DNA of 64,000 nucleotides from Adiantum capillus-veneris (Eukaryota; Streptophyta; Polypodiopsida; Polypodiales; Pteridaceae): the NCBI GenBank assembly GCA_014529385.2, contig CM043955.1:144283640-144347639 (forward strand), in the 5' to 3' direction. How positions within the stretch are numbered: the first letter of the stretch is position 1; each line of letters begins with the position of its first letter. The notes under the pieces are model-generated. The model had not been told where the DNA came from and did no database searches. It worked only from the letters and a program-made list of their open reading frames with translations. Positions 13,150-24,366 of the stretch are shown piece by piece. The position numbers and the translations under genes are program-made.

Positions 13150-13610
13150 TGACATGCACTAAAATCTAACCTAAATCTAATCTAATCTTAAATCGAACAT
13201 AAATCTAGATCTAATGTAGCCTTAAAACTCAAAATAAATCTAAATTTAATCTAATCTTAAACTCAACATAAACCTAAATCTAATCCAATATTAAATCCTA
13301 AACCTAAATGTAATCTAACTTAAATCTAACCTAGCTAGCTAATCTTAAATCTTGCCGTAATTCTAAATCTAACATAATCTTAAACTTAATCTTAATCTAA
13401 CCTAATCTTAAACTAAACATAAACATAAATCTAAATGTAATCTAACCTAATCTTAAATCTAATTTAAATCTTAACCTAATCTTAAGTCTAACCTAATTTT
13501 AAATTTATCATAAATTTTAAATATAAATTAAATATAATCTAACTTAATTTTAGATCTTAATTTTAATTAAATGTAATTTTAAATCTAACCTAGCCCTAAA
13601 TCTTAAAATA
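13150..13610. repeat. Degenerate AAATCTAACCTAATCTT repeat
   Basis: About 460 bases built from loose variants of TAAATCTAACCTAATCTTAAA, lacking a fixed period. The composition vaguely recalls CCCTAAA-type arrays, but only isolated CCCTAAA copies occur, so I call it a degenerate AT-rich simple repeat inside the CACTA element. Confidence 0.7.
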
Positions 13611-13646
13611 TAACATTTCATTTCATATTTTCTCTACTTTTTTGAA

Positions 13647-13649
<3 letters not shown>

Positions 13650-13687
<38 letters not shown>

Positions 13688-13870
13688 TCTTCTCCCCTTA
13701 CCTCTCTCTTTTCGTCTACTCCCCCCCCCCCTCTCTCTCTCATTCTCTCTCTTTACTTTATCTCTCATTCTCTCTCTTTACTCTCTCTCTCTCTCAATGT
13801 GTGTGTGTATGCATTATTTGTTTATGCATGTGTATGTATGTGTTTTCTGTTTATGTATGTGTTTACTCTC

Positions 13871-13913
<43 letters not shown>

Positions 13914-13985
13914 GACACAATGTGTGTGTGTGTGTGTTGGGGGGGGGGGGAGAAAAAGAGAGAGAGAGAGAGAGAGAGGGAGGGA
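13650..13985. repeat. Cluster of CT, GT, G and AG microsatellites
   Basis: CT runs at about 13650-13684, 13720-13800 and 13865-13911, then a GT run near 13920, a G12 tract near 13940 and an AG run at about 13955-13980. The whole block precedes the subterminal repeat zone of the CACTA right end. Frames across it are low complexity and not genes. Confidence 0.95.
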
Positions 13986-14188
13986 GGGAGAGCACGGGTT
14001 ACCTCTTTCGCTTGAGCGTCAAAAACTCAGATATGAGATTTGAGCTTTTGGCGCTCTCGGTTAATTTTTTACCCCTGTCGGCGTCGCTATGCAACAAAGA
14101 AAATAGCGACGCCTATATCGACGCCGTGGATTTTCACTTCTGAGCGTCACACTATAAGCGTCGCTAATGTGAAGTACCTCTTGTAGTG

Positions 14189-14955
14189 CAAAGAGGAGAT
14201 ATACATGCTTAAGGAAGCACAATTTATCTATAAGATTGAACGCACAAATTGGGTGTCACCAATTGTGGTAGTGCCCAATAAAAACAACAAATTGTGAGTT
14301 TGTGTAAACCTTAATTAGGTAAATGTTGCTACCATAATATATAACTACTCTTTGTCAATTAATGATCATGTGATTGGGAGAGTTGTGGGCAAGGAAGCTT
14401 ATAGATTTCTTGATGGCTTTTTAGGATACTAAAGCCCAAGGATCAATATAAGACAAACTTTGCAATAGAGTGAGACATATTCGCTTATAGGGAAATGCTA
14501 TTTGGCTTGACCAATGCACCCACCACATTTCAAAGATTGATGAGTCACGCATTTAAAGAGTACCTAAGATAATTCTTAGAAATTTACATGGATGAACTCT
14601 CTTGAGAAACAAGCACCATAGAGCCATTTGAAAAAGATATTCAAGAAATGCAAGACTTATCGTATCTACTTAAACCCGGAGAAGTGCACCTTCATGGTGA
14701 GACAGGGAAATATTTTAGGACACATTGTGTCCAAGAATGGCAATTCCATAGATCTTGAGAAGATACAAGTAGTTGTTCCTCTCCCAAGACCAACAAAAGT
14801 TAGAGAGGTACAAGCCTTTATGGGTTGTTGTGATTACTATAGAAGGTTCATCTATATGTATGCTATCATTGCCTACAATTGCTTCCAAATTCCAATTTTC
14901 TCACACACTTGTCAACCTCTTGCCATCTCTCTCAAAAACAAGTATACACACCTAG
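14189..14955 (+). pseudogene. Element A reverse transcriptase, continuation
   Basis: This resumes the gypsy polyprotein interrupted by the CACTA insertion. It shows NWVSPIVVVPNKNNK, the fingers/palm pattern of gypsy RT, then remnants through FGLTNAP-like sequence. A clearer stretch at 14628-14880 has LNPEKCTFMVRQG, ILGHIVS and AFMGCCDYYRRFI, which are the RT thumb and connection signatures. Numerous stops and frameshifts are present. Together with 3990-7976 it shows that the CACTA inserted into an already existing element. Confidence 0.85.
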
Positions 14956-14959
14956 ACTA

Positions 14960-14960
<1 letters not shown>

Positions 14961-15035
<75 letters not shown>
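14961..15035. repeat. (CA)n microsatellite
   Basis: About 75 bases of CA repeat at the junction between the element A RT remnant and the inverted chromovirus-like fragment. Confidence 0.97.
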
Positions 15036-15037
<2 letters not shown>

Positions 15038-15059
15038 TAAAGGTTGTAAGGAAAGAAGA

Positions 15060-16330
15060 TATAAACAAGACTAGAGAGTACACATCATAGCATAGCATAG
15101 CTTCAATAAATCAATAATAGTTTGATTAGTGACTTTTATTTCACCTTTAGACTCGGGATAAAATGCAGAAGTAAAATCAAGTATAGTACCAAGAGTTTCA
15201 AAAACCAAAAATTAAATCACTAAAAAATTTGAAATCTCTATCAAATATGATTACTTTTGACAAACCATGGTGAGGAGAAACAACTATCAAAAAGATAAGT
15301 GCAAATTGATGTATAGTGAGAGTTTTCTTACGTGGAATGAAATATGCTTGCTCAAAAAAACAATCAATAATAGTTCAAATTATATCATGCTTGTGAGCAG
15401 TGAGTGGAAAACCAATAACAAAGTCCATAGAAGTGCATTCCCAAGGTCTGTCAAGAATGGGGAGAGGGTGTAAAAGACCTAATTTATTTTTGCTTCTTTA
15501 ATCTTTTGGGAAAACAAACAAGATGAAACACACTATTTAACATCATTTTTCATAGTAGGCCAATAAAAATCGCAACATAAATTTTGAAAAGTGGTAGCAA
15601 AAGCTTTATGTCTAGTATAAGGTGGTTTATGCAATACTTCAATGAGTAAAACATAGAATGGTTTTGTGACGCAAAGTTTTTGTTTGAAGTAAATGAATTT
15701 TTCTTGTATAGTGTATTCAAAAAAGGTGTGTGCTTGTCAAGCATATGCGACCAAGTGGTTTTGAAGTCATCATCTTGTGCATGAGTATCAGACATAGAAT
15801 GAAACAAAGTACCCCTAATAATAAATAGTTTATTAAGAGAGGCTCTTTGAATCAAAGCATCAGCCAAAATTTTTTCTTTACCAAGTTGGTACTTAATGTT
15901 GGGTTGAAAAATTTGAATAAAAGCAGCCCACTTTATCATGTTATAAGATTGGACACCATCCTGGGCTATGTGGTTAACTACAATTGGGATAGTTGGCGTA
16001 TAGTGGTTAATTACTATGCTGTGTTTCTATTTGTACTAACATTGAGTTGATTTTGTGTAGATTGGAACTTTGGGGTGAGATAATAAGTATTTAATACTTT
16101 GCTAATCCATTTTAATTATCAAGTCAGCACCCACTAGATAATTATTCCAAATTTTTGAAGCATGCACTACATCAGTCAATTCTTTGTCATATATACTAAA
16201 TTTAGATTAAAAGGGTTTAAATTTACAAACTTCAAATACAAGTGGGCTTTCAAATGCAAGTGGACGATTATCTTGTATAAGAATTGCACCGATACTTTTT
16301 CCACTAGCATCAAATCACTGCTAGTAAAAA
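15060..16330 (-). pseudogene. Chromovirus-like Ty3/gypsy fragment (RNase H to integrase)
   Basis: On the minus strand from about 16320 downward: an RNase H segment with DASGKSIGAILIQDNRPLAFES and YDKELTDVVHAS. After an inserted repeat unit comes the RNase H end IKWAAFIQIFQPNIKYQLG with ADALIQRAS. An integrase core follows at 15480-15240 with MDFVIG and FDRDF, then a part near 15130 matching the downstream catalytic region. Stops and frameshifts throughout. The fragment lies between the RT and integrase of element A in opposite orientation, so it was inserted or rearranged into A. Confidence 0.8.
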
Positions 16331-16427
16331 TAGAAACACATCACAATAATTCACCATTGCATGCCAGCTATCCCAATTGTATTTAACCACATACAATAGG
16401 AGGGTGCCCAATCCGTAACATACTTGG
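15938..16427. repeat. Inverted repeat pair flanking an RNase H segment
   Basis: About 105 bases at 15938-16050 recur in inverse orientation at about 16310-16427. They share TACAATTGGGATAG and GTGTTTCTATTT(T/G)TACTA, with roughly 80% similarity. Between them lie about 260 bases of chromovirus RNase H. The left unit breaks the RNase H frame. It may be a MITE-like unit present twice, or a foldback unit that captured the segment. Confidence 0.7.
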
Positions 16428-16929
16428 TGAAAAAACAATGCAATTTGAGACATATTGTTTTGTGGTTTATCATATTGCTTGAGTTTTACCAAAGTAGTCA
16501 AGAAAGAGATTACACATAAGCGGGCTAACCACCATTTGTCTAAATTGACTCATGGGAAAGCATAAAAGAGAGTTGATAATGACCTTCCTATCTCCTATCT
16601 ATTCAATATTGAGATGGTATGAAGGTGTAGCAAACAAGTCATACCTCTGCTCACCATTAGCTTATTGCAAATTGAAAGGCATCTATTAGTCATTGAGCAG
16701 ACATGAACACTTGTGCTGATAGATGGAAGGCTATATAGCAAGGGAATCATAGATTATTGAGGCTATGTATAGGGCCAATAAAAAAGAATGTATACATGAG
16801 TTGTACAAACGATGGGGATTTACACAATGGAAAAGCACAAACCTTTTAGCGATTGATTAGAACTGGTGTGTAATGGACTAATATGCAACGAGGTGTCCAT
16901 GATTATATTATTTCATGTTACAATTGTGT

Positions 16930-17275
16930 AAAGTAGGCACCTGTAGAATAAGAAACACTATTCAGGGTAGCAGTTGCACCCAAGTGGAGTAAGTACATTG
17001 CAGATTACCCGAAAAAAGGTGTCTTGCTAGAGAGGATGAGTAAGTTCAAATGGAAATGCATTCATTTTGAAGTTGAAAGCTATGTGATAATTAAGGGCCA
17101 CCTCTACAAGCAAGGAAATGATAACAACTTGCAAATATGTGCCACAAAAAGTAAATACATACCAGTTCTTAAGCAAGGTAATGTTCGACAGGCAGGCAAA
17201 CATTTTTTTGCAGATAAAATTGCCAAAGCAATACTTCAACACACCAATCCACTCGAGTTCATCTTTGAAACTCAT
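16930..17275 (+). pseudogene. Element A integrase zinc-binding domain
   Basis: The plus frame, with 17024-17287 open, shows YVIIKGHLYKQGNDNNLQIC, then VLKQGN and GKHFFADKIAKAILQ. This is the pattern of the region before and through the HHCC domain of gypsy integrase, with the first His lost. The catalytic core is missing: sequence switches at about 17280 to an inverted LTR-like copy. The gap from 16505 to 16930 has no readable gene. Confidence 0.7.
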
Positions 17276-18175
17276 GACACATGCTGATAGGCCGCCGCCC
17301 GCACATGCATCAATGCCCAAGTGTGCACACAACAAATAACCACACATTTCACTGCTTGCTTCACATCGCACACCGTTGCCGCACATGAAACCGCACTCTC
17401 ACTTCCATTTTGCACACAAGAAGGGTCCAGAGGGGCACATGCATCCGCACCAGCACCACACACACAAGCAGAAGAGGTATAGAAGGGGGAAGGGGAAACA
17501 ACACATGAGAAACACATCGGAGGCTTCACCACTGCTCAGACACTCTTTACAATCCATGTACATCAAACCGTGCACCCACATGATTGTTGGGCAAGAAAAC
17601 ACACACTTGGGGCTTTTCAGGCACACATTTCTGCACAAAAAGGTCAACCCAAGAAATCACACACCCTCTCTATCTTGACTCTCTACAAGCTCACCGGCTC
17701 AAGCTCCTGGCAAGAAGCCTACAATGGTAAAAAGCATGAAAAATGGCTCAATTTTGACTTTTATAGGGGTGCCCCTTTCAATTTGGGCATCTGGGCTTTG
17801 ATTCGTCCACCTTGCACTCTCATTTAGCAACTTTGGGAGGGTAGCCACCTTTGGCTTCATCTGCTCTCTAACTCTCTTCTTTTTAACTTGAGGGGGGTGC
17901 ACCAGCGACATCGCTAGTGCCCCCTGGCATTTTTAATTTTCTATTTATTTTTCCTTCATTTCCACCCTTTGGGAGGCCTAGATATTTTTTGTCCGGCCCT
18001 TTGCTTGATCCACCCTCCATCAACCTTCTCTCTCTCTCTTTCTCTCTCCTCACTCTTCCTATTGGTCCCAGACTTTGGTGGCCCTTTGCCTTGCTTTGCT
18101 CTTTCCTCTCTCTTGCCTTTACCTCGGACTGCCCATTTTCTCCTTTTCACACGGCGGCTCCCTTGGGCGAGCTTT

Positions 18176-18223
<48 letters not shown>

Positions 18224-18271
18224 CTCCTCCACCGCGGACTCACCTCCCATTTACCCACTCAGACTGCTCCC

Positions 18272-18371
<100 letters not shown>

Positions 18372-18420
18372 ATAGGACACGTCCCCTCCTCCCGATCACT
18401 AGCGAGGTTGCTAGGGTGGT

Positions 18421-18444
18421 GGGGGGGGGGGGGGGGGGGGGGGG
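18421..18444. repeat. G24 homopolymer
   Basis: Twenty-four consecutive G, the inverse counterpart of the C27 tract at 2961-2987. Confidence 0.95.
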
Positions 18445-18480
18445 CGGTGGGGGGTGGTGCTTGACTTTACTTCCAAAAGA

Positions 18481-19164
18481 GGAGCCCCCTTGAGCACGAG
18501 AACCACTTCATAACGGAGCCTACCACGTCACCAATCGCCAGCAAAGTCATCGACCAACTCCAAGAGGGCACACTCCACTCGCGTCGCCCTTCGCGTGCCG
18601 CAGCCATCAAAATAGACCGCCTCAGCCCCTCACACTACTACGCAGAGCCGCAAGCGCTACCACAGCTCCCCACCATCACTGAGATCCACGGGAGTTCGCT
18701 CCCCCTTCACTCTCGCCTAGTGGGACACCACCTCATCTTTTATACTCTCGACACCCGCCTTAAAGTCCTGCATGTGGGTTTTTTTATCTCCACGTGGAAA
18801 TAGCCCGTGAGTTGCCTCCAAGGACTCCCTTTGAGCACGTGAAGAACACACTTAAAAAACTCCCTATAGTGCCTTTTTTGACTTGCAATATCTCCTTGCT
18901 CACATGCGCAATGAGCAGTCTGTCAAGCTCAGTGAGAATACCTCCTCCCTGCGTTCTCTGAACCCCTCACTCTTGGAACATCTTGACTTCACCAAGGCTG
19001 CCAACCAAGGACGCTAAAAATTGAGCAAAATCCGTCTGTATATTCCCTACCACCAGATGCTCCCAGATTCACGAGGCTGTAGCTCAGTGCTCCACGCTCA
19101 GAATTACGAGCCGTCAATTTTTCATGACTCCACGTGGTAGGGCCTATCTTCTTCAACCGTGTCA
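18481..19164. other. Unassigned sequence flanking element B
   Basis: GC-richer than its surroundings, with a roughly 90-codon plus-strand open stretch near 18520-18800 that matches no family I recognise. No start, domain or splice pattern can be defended. It ends at the ATGCC target duplication (19165-19169) of element B and would continue at 39412 before that insertion. Confidence 0.4.
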
Positions 19165-19169
19165 ATGCC

Positions 19170-19652
19170 TCGAATTGGAGCTGATCTCTTGAGACAGCTA
19201 ATTTCAGTGTTGAAAGATTTCAGCTACTAGTGTGGGAAGATTTTAGACAGCAGACTCGACAGGAATCAGAGACTAGACTAAAATGTGGATACTGAAATAA
19301 GAATCAGACTGATGTATTGGAAATAAGGTTCAGATTCAAATTCAGATTTAGAAGACTGGATGAGAAGTAAGTATAACTGAAATATATACCATGATTGGGA
19401 TTACAGATCAAGATTACAACGAATATGATTACAGAGAGAAAGTACAGCCGACAATACTGCCAATGATTCTCAAGTACAATCATAGCCAAAGCGCTAACCC
19501 AAGTGATAACAATTGCCAACCCGATTATAATGTAATGGGCCCTACTTATACACTTCGGGTTTAATGTAGTAATTACCATAGTAATTACTAAGTAATTCGC
19601 TGCCCATCTTCTAAGAAGAAGTTCCCACATAGTGACTATCCAGCCGTCTACA
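19170..19652 (-). repeat. Element B 3' LTR
   Basis: 483 bases, highly similar to 38918-39406. In element sense it starts TGTAGACGG at 19652. The terminal dinucleotide at the plus-left end is TC instead of TG, a point change against the other LTR. A purine tract (AAGAAAGAAGGGAAGGA in element sense) lies directly upstream. Confidence 0.93.
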
Positions 19653-19901
19653 TCCTTCCCTTCTTTCTTGAATTTTGGCAAGATTCCAAAATTTTTGGAA
19701 AATCCATTGTCCGGTTCTGATGTGAGACTGAAAAATCCATCGTCTAGTTCTGATGTTGGAATGCCGGCTTGACCACTGATAGAATGGCCATTCAAAGATT
19801 ACGAGTAGGAGTTCAAGAAGGACCAAGGATTGCAAGAGGTAGTGGAAAAGGCCAAGGTGGAGCTCTCACTAGGGAGCTGTCATCAGGCCTAGGTAGAGCT
19901 G

Positions 19902-21263
19902 TCATCTCTCCCTGCCTCTGCTGAGAAGAAAAGTCGCAACACTGAATTCTGAGATGGAACTACCCAGTATCCTTCCATTGACCGTCTTCCGTTTGCTTTT
20001 GCCTTTTGACCGGGACGGTGCCTGAGAAGTCCCAGTACTAGCATTCTCCTTCTGAATCAGTCGGTAAATGGCCTCCTGCTCAAGCTGATCCCGCCGGTCG
20101 GTGTCAGGATCATAGAGTGTACGCCTGCCCTTGCTCAGTCTGGTTCTGGCCAGCTTATGACAATGCGAAGCAGTATGGATCCATCCTTCTGGAAGAGGCT
20201 GATTAGTTTTGACACGAGCTTCGAAAATAATCTCAGCTATCTCCCTATACTGTGCCAGACCCGACTTTGCTGCAATGTCTTTTTCAGGCAATTTGGAAGA
20301 TTCGACCGTAAGTTGTAGCAACTGATTAGTAATCCTGGTCAATCCTCTAACTTGAATCTTCCACTGGCCCATACACAACTGGATCCTATGCAGCTCCTCT
20401 TTCAGTGCCTGAATGTCATTGATTTGGAGAGCATCATTGAGCAACGTCAGCCAAGTCTTCCATTCTATAGTTGACCGCTCATACCAATCCTGAAGCTCAT
20501 CAGTAATTTTGAAGTATATGAGACGATCGACTGGTTCTTGATGTTGAGGATACAACACTGGGAAGAATCTTGGCAGCTCGGTTTCTCTTGCTGGAACAGC
20601 ATACAAGAGAACAGGAGAATCAGACACAAATTCTAAGAAATTGAGAACAACCTGGTTCTCCAGCTGCATCATCTTTTTGGTGATTCTCACTAGCTGGAAC
20701 AGTTTTCGGAGAGCAATTGCCTGTGCTCCGACTGACATTCGCGTCTGAGGTCCTCTGCTAGTGGCTATCTGGTCCTCAAGAATGGCTTTGACTCTCTGAT
20801 CCAAAACACCTCTGGTAGTTTGCATTTGCACCAAAAATTCCTTGAGTTGTACCCTAAGATCCTTTATACAGCGGTAAGTTGGTTTGTTACCCAACAGAAG
20901 TTCCAGTTCCAGGGCTAGGGAGCGACAATCTGCAGTAGACTGCCTTTTCCAGTGTGGGTTTACCACTCTCTCATCAGCATTGAGTATCCATTCAAGAACT
21001 CGTTCCAGCAGCTGGACTATACTGGGATGCGCAGGTAGTCGGCAAGCTTCTTTATCATGGAAAGCTACTGATTTCCAATGTTCTACCATTTCCTTGGCTC
21101 CCACATATAGCCTTTGAAACCTTTCCAAGTCAGTCAAGAGATCTTCATCCTCCAGATACTTTCTGGTGATGGAGACCTGTTGATGTCTCAATTGCCTATT
21201 CAGAGTAATGAGCTGCAGTGAATGCTGATGATCAGCAACTGGTCCCTCATCCTGTACTTTCAT
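19902..21263 (-). CDS. Element B accessory ORF, C-terminal part (453 aa)
   Basis: A long intact minus-strand frame downstream of pol. The protein is strongly helical in composition, with many Leu, Glu, Gln and Arg and recurrent Leu/Ile heptad-like spacing, and a basic tail (SRSKGKSKRKT). I see no signal peptide, membrane segment, zinc motif or catalytic motif, so it does not look like a classical envelope protein. It appears to be the end of a longer product whose earlier parts lie at 21380-22755 and 31993-32992. The Met start may be internal. Function is unknown; a structural or nucleic-acid-associated role for the element is only inference. Confidence 0.6.
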   Translation of the reverse strand: MKVQDEGPVADHQHSLQLITLNRQLRHQQVSITRKYLEDEDLLTDLERFQRLYVGAKEMVEHWKSVAFHDKEACRLPAHPSIVQLLERVLEWILNADERVVNPHWKRQSTADCRSLALELELLLGNKPTYRCIKDLRVQLKEFLVQMQTTRGVLDQRVKAILEDQIATSRGPQTRMSVGAQAIALRKLFQLVRITKKMMQLENQVVLNFLEFVSDSPVLLYAVPARETELPRFFPVLYPQHQEPVDRLIYFKITDELQDWYERSTIEWKTWLTLLNDALQINDIQALKEELHRIQLCMGQWKIQVRGLTRITNQLLQLTVESSKLPEKDIAAKSGLAQYREIAEIIFEARVKTNQPLPEGWIHTASHCHKLARTRLSKGRRTLYDPDTDRRDQLEQEAIYRLIQKENASTGTSQAPSRSKGKSKRKTVNGRILGSSISEFSVATFLLSRGRER

Positions 21264-21379
21264 TTTCCCTTTAGCATCTCTGTTGAGATGGGACTAATCA
21301 GTTGGCTGATTCCTAGTGTGACTGGGCTGCTGATCTTCAGTCTGCTCATGGTTACCCGACTGGTGCTCTTTGTCCTGTC

Positions 21380-22755
21380 CTTCCTGCTGGCCCTCATTCT
21401 GATCTGGCTGGTCTGGCTGTGTGACTGGCCTCCTTCATTTGGCCCTGTCCCACCAGTACCAGGTCCTGGAGGTGGAGATTGTGGTGGGGCATCATCATCA
21501 TCCTTTGTATGCCCAGCTTCTTGATCATCCTCCTCCTGATCAACTTCATCTTCTTTGTCTTCTTCTTCCTCATCCGGAGAAGTCTCCTACTCAATATAAT
21601 CCATTATAGCTTGGTTCATCAGAGCATTATTGTACTCACTCACCTTGTCTTGCAAATCGCTCTGCATACTTTCCATCAAGGACTTTAAATTCTCTAAATT
21701 GAAAACAGCATTGCCTGATGGATTTAAAATTTCAGACAAGCTATTGTAGATGTATCTTCAGCTAGAGAAGCCTTTAGAGCTGTATGGTGCAGTAGCAGTT
21801 TTCTGAATTCCGCCCGCTTCATCCTGAGCATTGTTTCAACCCGCTCGGCAGCTCTCAGTGCTTCATTCCTTTGATTCTTGATGATCATTATTTTAGATTC
21901 AGCCTTAGCTAGCTTTTTGTTCAACAACTCATTAGTCCTTTTTGAGTGAGCTTCCAGTACCCTGTGTTGTATGTTCTGCTCTTCCTGGGCTTTCTGGAGC
22001 TTTTCAATCTGATACTGTGCTTTTGTCAAGTCAGCTTTGAGCTTGTTGACTTCCTCTTCTGATCCAACAGCCTCCATCAGTTGTCCCATACAACTGACAA
22101 TGGTATTCCAAGAATACTTTATAAATACTGAAAATCTGTCTTTGACTGTGGTTGGATCAGAATTAGTAGGCTCATATATTGCCACTGGAGCCACGTAGGG
22201 TAGAGTTGCATAATCAGCTTTGTTGAGCAAAAGATGCCCTTTCAATTGCTGAGTCTGCATTTGCTGCAACTTATCCTGTTTTACCAACTGCAGAAGGTTT
22301 CCAGTATTTGTAGGAACTCCACTAGGCAAAGTCGAGAATGCTAGACCTTTCCCTTTGTCCAGTTGACTCTTGCCTTTGTTCCCTGACTGGTCTGCTATCT
22401 TCTCAACAGTGACTGGCTTGACATGATCTTCCCAGACCCAGTAGCAACTGTATTTTTTTGATGGAATGGTCAGGCACAGTCTTCTGAGCAGATTGTAGCT
22501 CAGTCTGACTCACTACAGCTTTCTCAGTGGTTACTGTCTTGACCTGGCTTTCTATCTGCTTCAAAAATTCAGTGCTTTTTGTCAGTCTAATTTTTGGCTT
22601 CTTTGAACTGCCAGCTTCTTCTGCAGTTGCTTTCCTTTTTAGGTCGGTGAAAATGGTTTGATTGTCTGTTTCCTCGTCGTCTGAGGACAGTTCAATGTTC
22701 GTTGGTTCAGGAATTGGCTTCTCACTCCAAGCCTTCTTTACCTGCTCATTAACAT
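21380..22755 (-). pseudogene. Element B accessory region, coiled-coil middle part
   Basis: On the minus strand the sequence after the nested element C resumes with a Ser/Lys/Glu-rich segment (about 22750-22450). After a frameshift near 22440 comes a 201-codon open stretch (22329-21724) that is a probable coiled coil, with SEEEVNKLKADLTKAQYQIE and later RAAERVETMLRMKRAEF. Next is an acidic DEEEEDKEDEVDQEEDDQE segment near 21540 in another frame, with a stop at about 21593. At least two frameshifts separate it from the 453-aa part. Confidence 0.6.
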
Positions 22756-24045
22756 TGATGGGGGCTTTTCACAAGCCAAGCCCCACCTTGCCTCCTTTTT
22801 CTTCACTGGCCCCACTGTGTGTCCCTTTTCCCTCCTCCACTCAAAAGGTCAACCCCTCTCTCTTCCCCTTGTCCTTTCTCCTTTCTCTCTCCCCAAGCTA
22901 CCCCACCTCTCACCAATAATGCATTATAACTCACCAATAATGCACCCTAACTCACATGCAACTTACCCTATCTTCCAAAATAGTCTCACCAATAATGCAT
23001 TATAACTCACCAATAATGCACCCTAACTCACATGCAACTTACCCTATCTTCCAAAATAGTATACCCCACCCTCTCTTTCTCTCTCCTATCATATCCCATG
23101 ACCCAAATACCCCCCCTCTCTCTAAAGGGCGCCATATCTCTTGTCTTGTAGCTAAATAACCTTCCCCACACTCACACACACTCAGTTTCCTGAAAAAGGT
23201 GCCCACAGACCCATCCCCACCCAGTGGTTACCTGATTTTTCTTGTGTTCACACAGTTTTACTGAAAAAGGTGCCACATGACATCCCCACCCAGTGGTTTA
23301 TGATTTTTTTGTGTTCACACACATCTGCACACAGATTCACCTTTGAACACACTCCCCTCTCTCCCTCTTGTAATTACTTTATTCTCCATGTCACCTCTCA
23401 CTTTTTTTCATCAACCCATCTCTCTCTCTCTCTCTTAGTCTCTCTCTCATGAGACTGCTGTTCTGGCACATATACACACAGCCAGACAAGTGGGGCCCAT
23501 AGTCACATGGCCTATGTAGATAATGATTTCTTCATTTCTAAATTCTAGAATTCCTCCTTCCTCCTCCCCTATATAAAGAGGGGTCACCATCACACTAAAT
23601 ACACACACACCATCACCAAAGAGTACACTATGCACTGTGTGTGCCTAGTGCACACACACACAACCACACCATCACCATCACCGCAATCACCATGCTCGTC
23701 TTGAGCATGACCTCTACACCCTTGGGCTATGGAAGATGAAGGGAAACTAAATGAAGGATGATGGCCATAACCCTCGTGCGAGTCTTCGCCATCAACTCCC
23801 ACCTATTCGCCATGTGCTCTACCACGCTCTCCCTTCTCATTCCCCTACCCTATGCTCCCCATTTCATCGCCTTATTCTCTAAATAAAGCTTGAGGTTTTG
23901 TGAGTATGTTTTCTTGCAATGTTTTGCCCATATGAGGTGTACGGAATCGCCACCTAGTCTTGTGTTTGTAGTGAGCTTGTGTATGTGTGAAGGGTGTGCG
24001 GATTCGCCATCCTTTTGTGGTGCCTAAGTACTAAGCCGCTATACC

Positions 24046-24083
<38 letters not shown>

Positions 24084-24293
24084 TGATCTCATTCCCTTTC
24101 CTCTTCATCATTACTCCCAAGCATCCATCGCTCTTGGATGAAAACTTTGTTATGGTGGTGTGTTGTTTGCGTCCTAGCCGCTGAAGCTAGGTGGTGCCCC
24201 CTGTTTGCTTTACCATGACAGGCTCGAGGCGCGCCATTCAGTCCCCGGTGTTTTAGAGGCCGTCAGGGTTTGGGGTTCGCTTTGCTCTCGTCA
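22756..24293 (+). repeat. Element C 5' LTR
   Basis: 1538 bases, TG...CA. It differs from the 3' LTR by lacking about 160 bases near its start, by a direct duplication of about 78 bases (copies near 22913 and 22986), and by a further short duplication near 23190-23320. A TATA-like CTATATAAAGAGG lies at about 23569, a plausible promoter. It also carries a (CT)n run near 24050. Confidence 0.93.
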
Positions 24294-24295
24294 TT

Positions 24296-24312
24296 TGGTG
24301 CCCCCACTGAGG
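24296..24312 (+). promoter_or_regulatory. Element C primer-binding site
   Basis: TGGTGCCCCCACTGAGG begins two bases after the LTR end. It starts with the TGG expected to pair with a tRNA CCA end. The primer tRNA was not identified. Confidence 0.6.
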
Positions 24313-24366
24313 ATCTTTTCATGAAACCCTTCAGTTTATAAGAATGAAACCCCTAAACTATTGTGA

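Larger units (their letters stand above)
7977..14188 (-). mobile_element. CACTA (En/Spm) DNA transposon with perfect 13-bp TIRs
   Basis: The element starts CACTACAAGAGGT (7977-7989) and ends with its exact reverse complement (14176-14188). The flanking trinucleotide CAA (7974-7976 and 14189-14191) is the 3-bp target duplication typical of this superfamily. Subterminal copies of TAGCGACG or its complement cluster at about 8050-8190 and 14080-14165, as expected for transposase-binding subterminal repeats. The transposase genes are on the minus strand. The element sits inside the RT of gypsy element A: the host frame reads up to one side and continues on the other. The transposase frames are broken, so it is probably non-autonomous now. 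Confidence 0.95.

Noticed and set aside
13150-13610. Interstitial telomere array
   Set aside because: No run of CCCTAAA; only isolated similar words in an AT-rich degenerate repeat.
14961-15035. Repeat array as possible CRISPR
   Set aside because: Simple CA repeat; no spacers. No array in the window has the repeat-spacer structure.
19902-21263. Envelope-like protein in element B
   Set aside because: No signal peptide, membrane segment or cysteine pattern was seen; position alone is not enough.
20884-21688. Plus-strand ORFs opposite the accessory region of B
   Set aside because: They are antisense shadows of the minus-strand frames and have no family signal.
23447-23802. Two small minus-strand ORFs, also found at 31146-31501
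   Set aside because: They occur as a pair because they lie in the two LTRs of element C; no coding signature.
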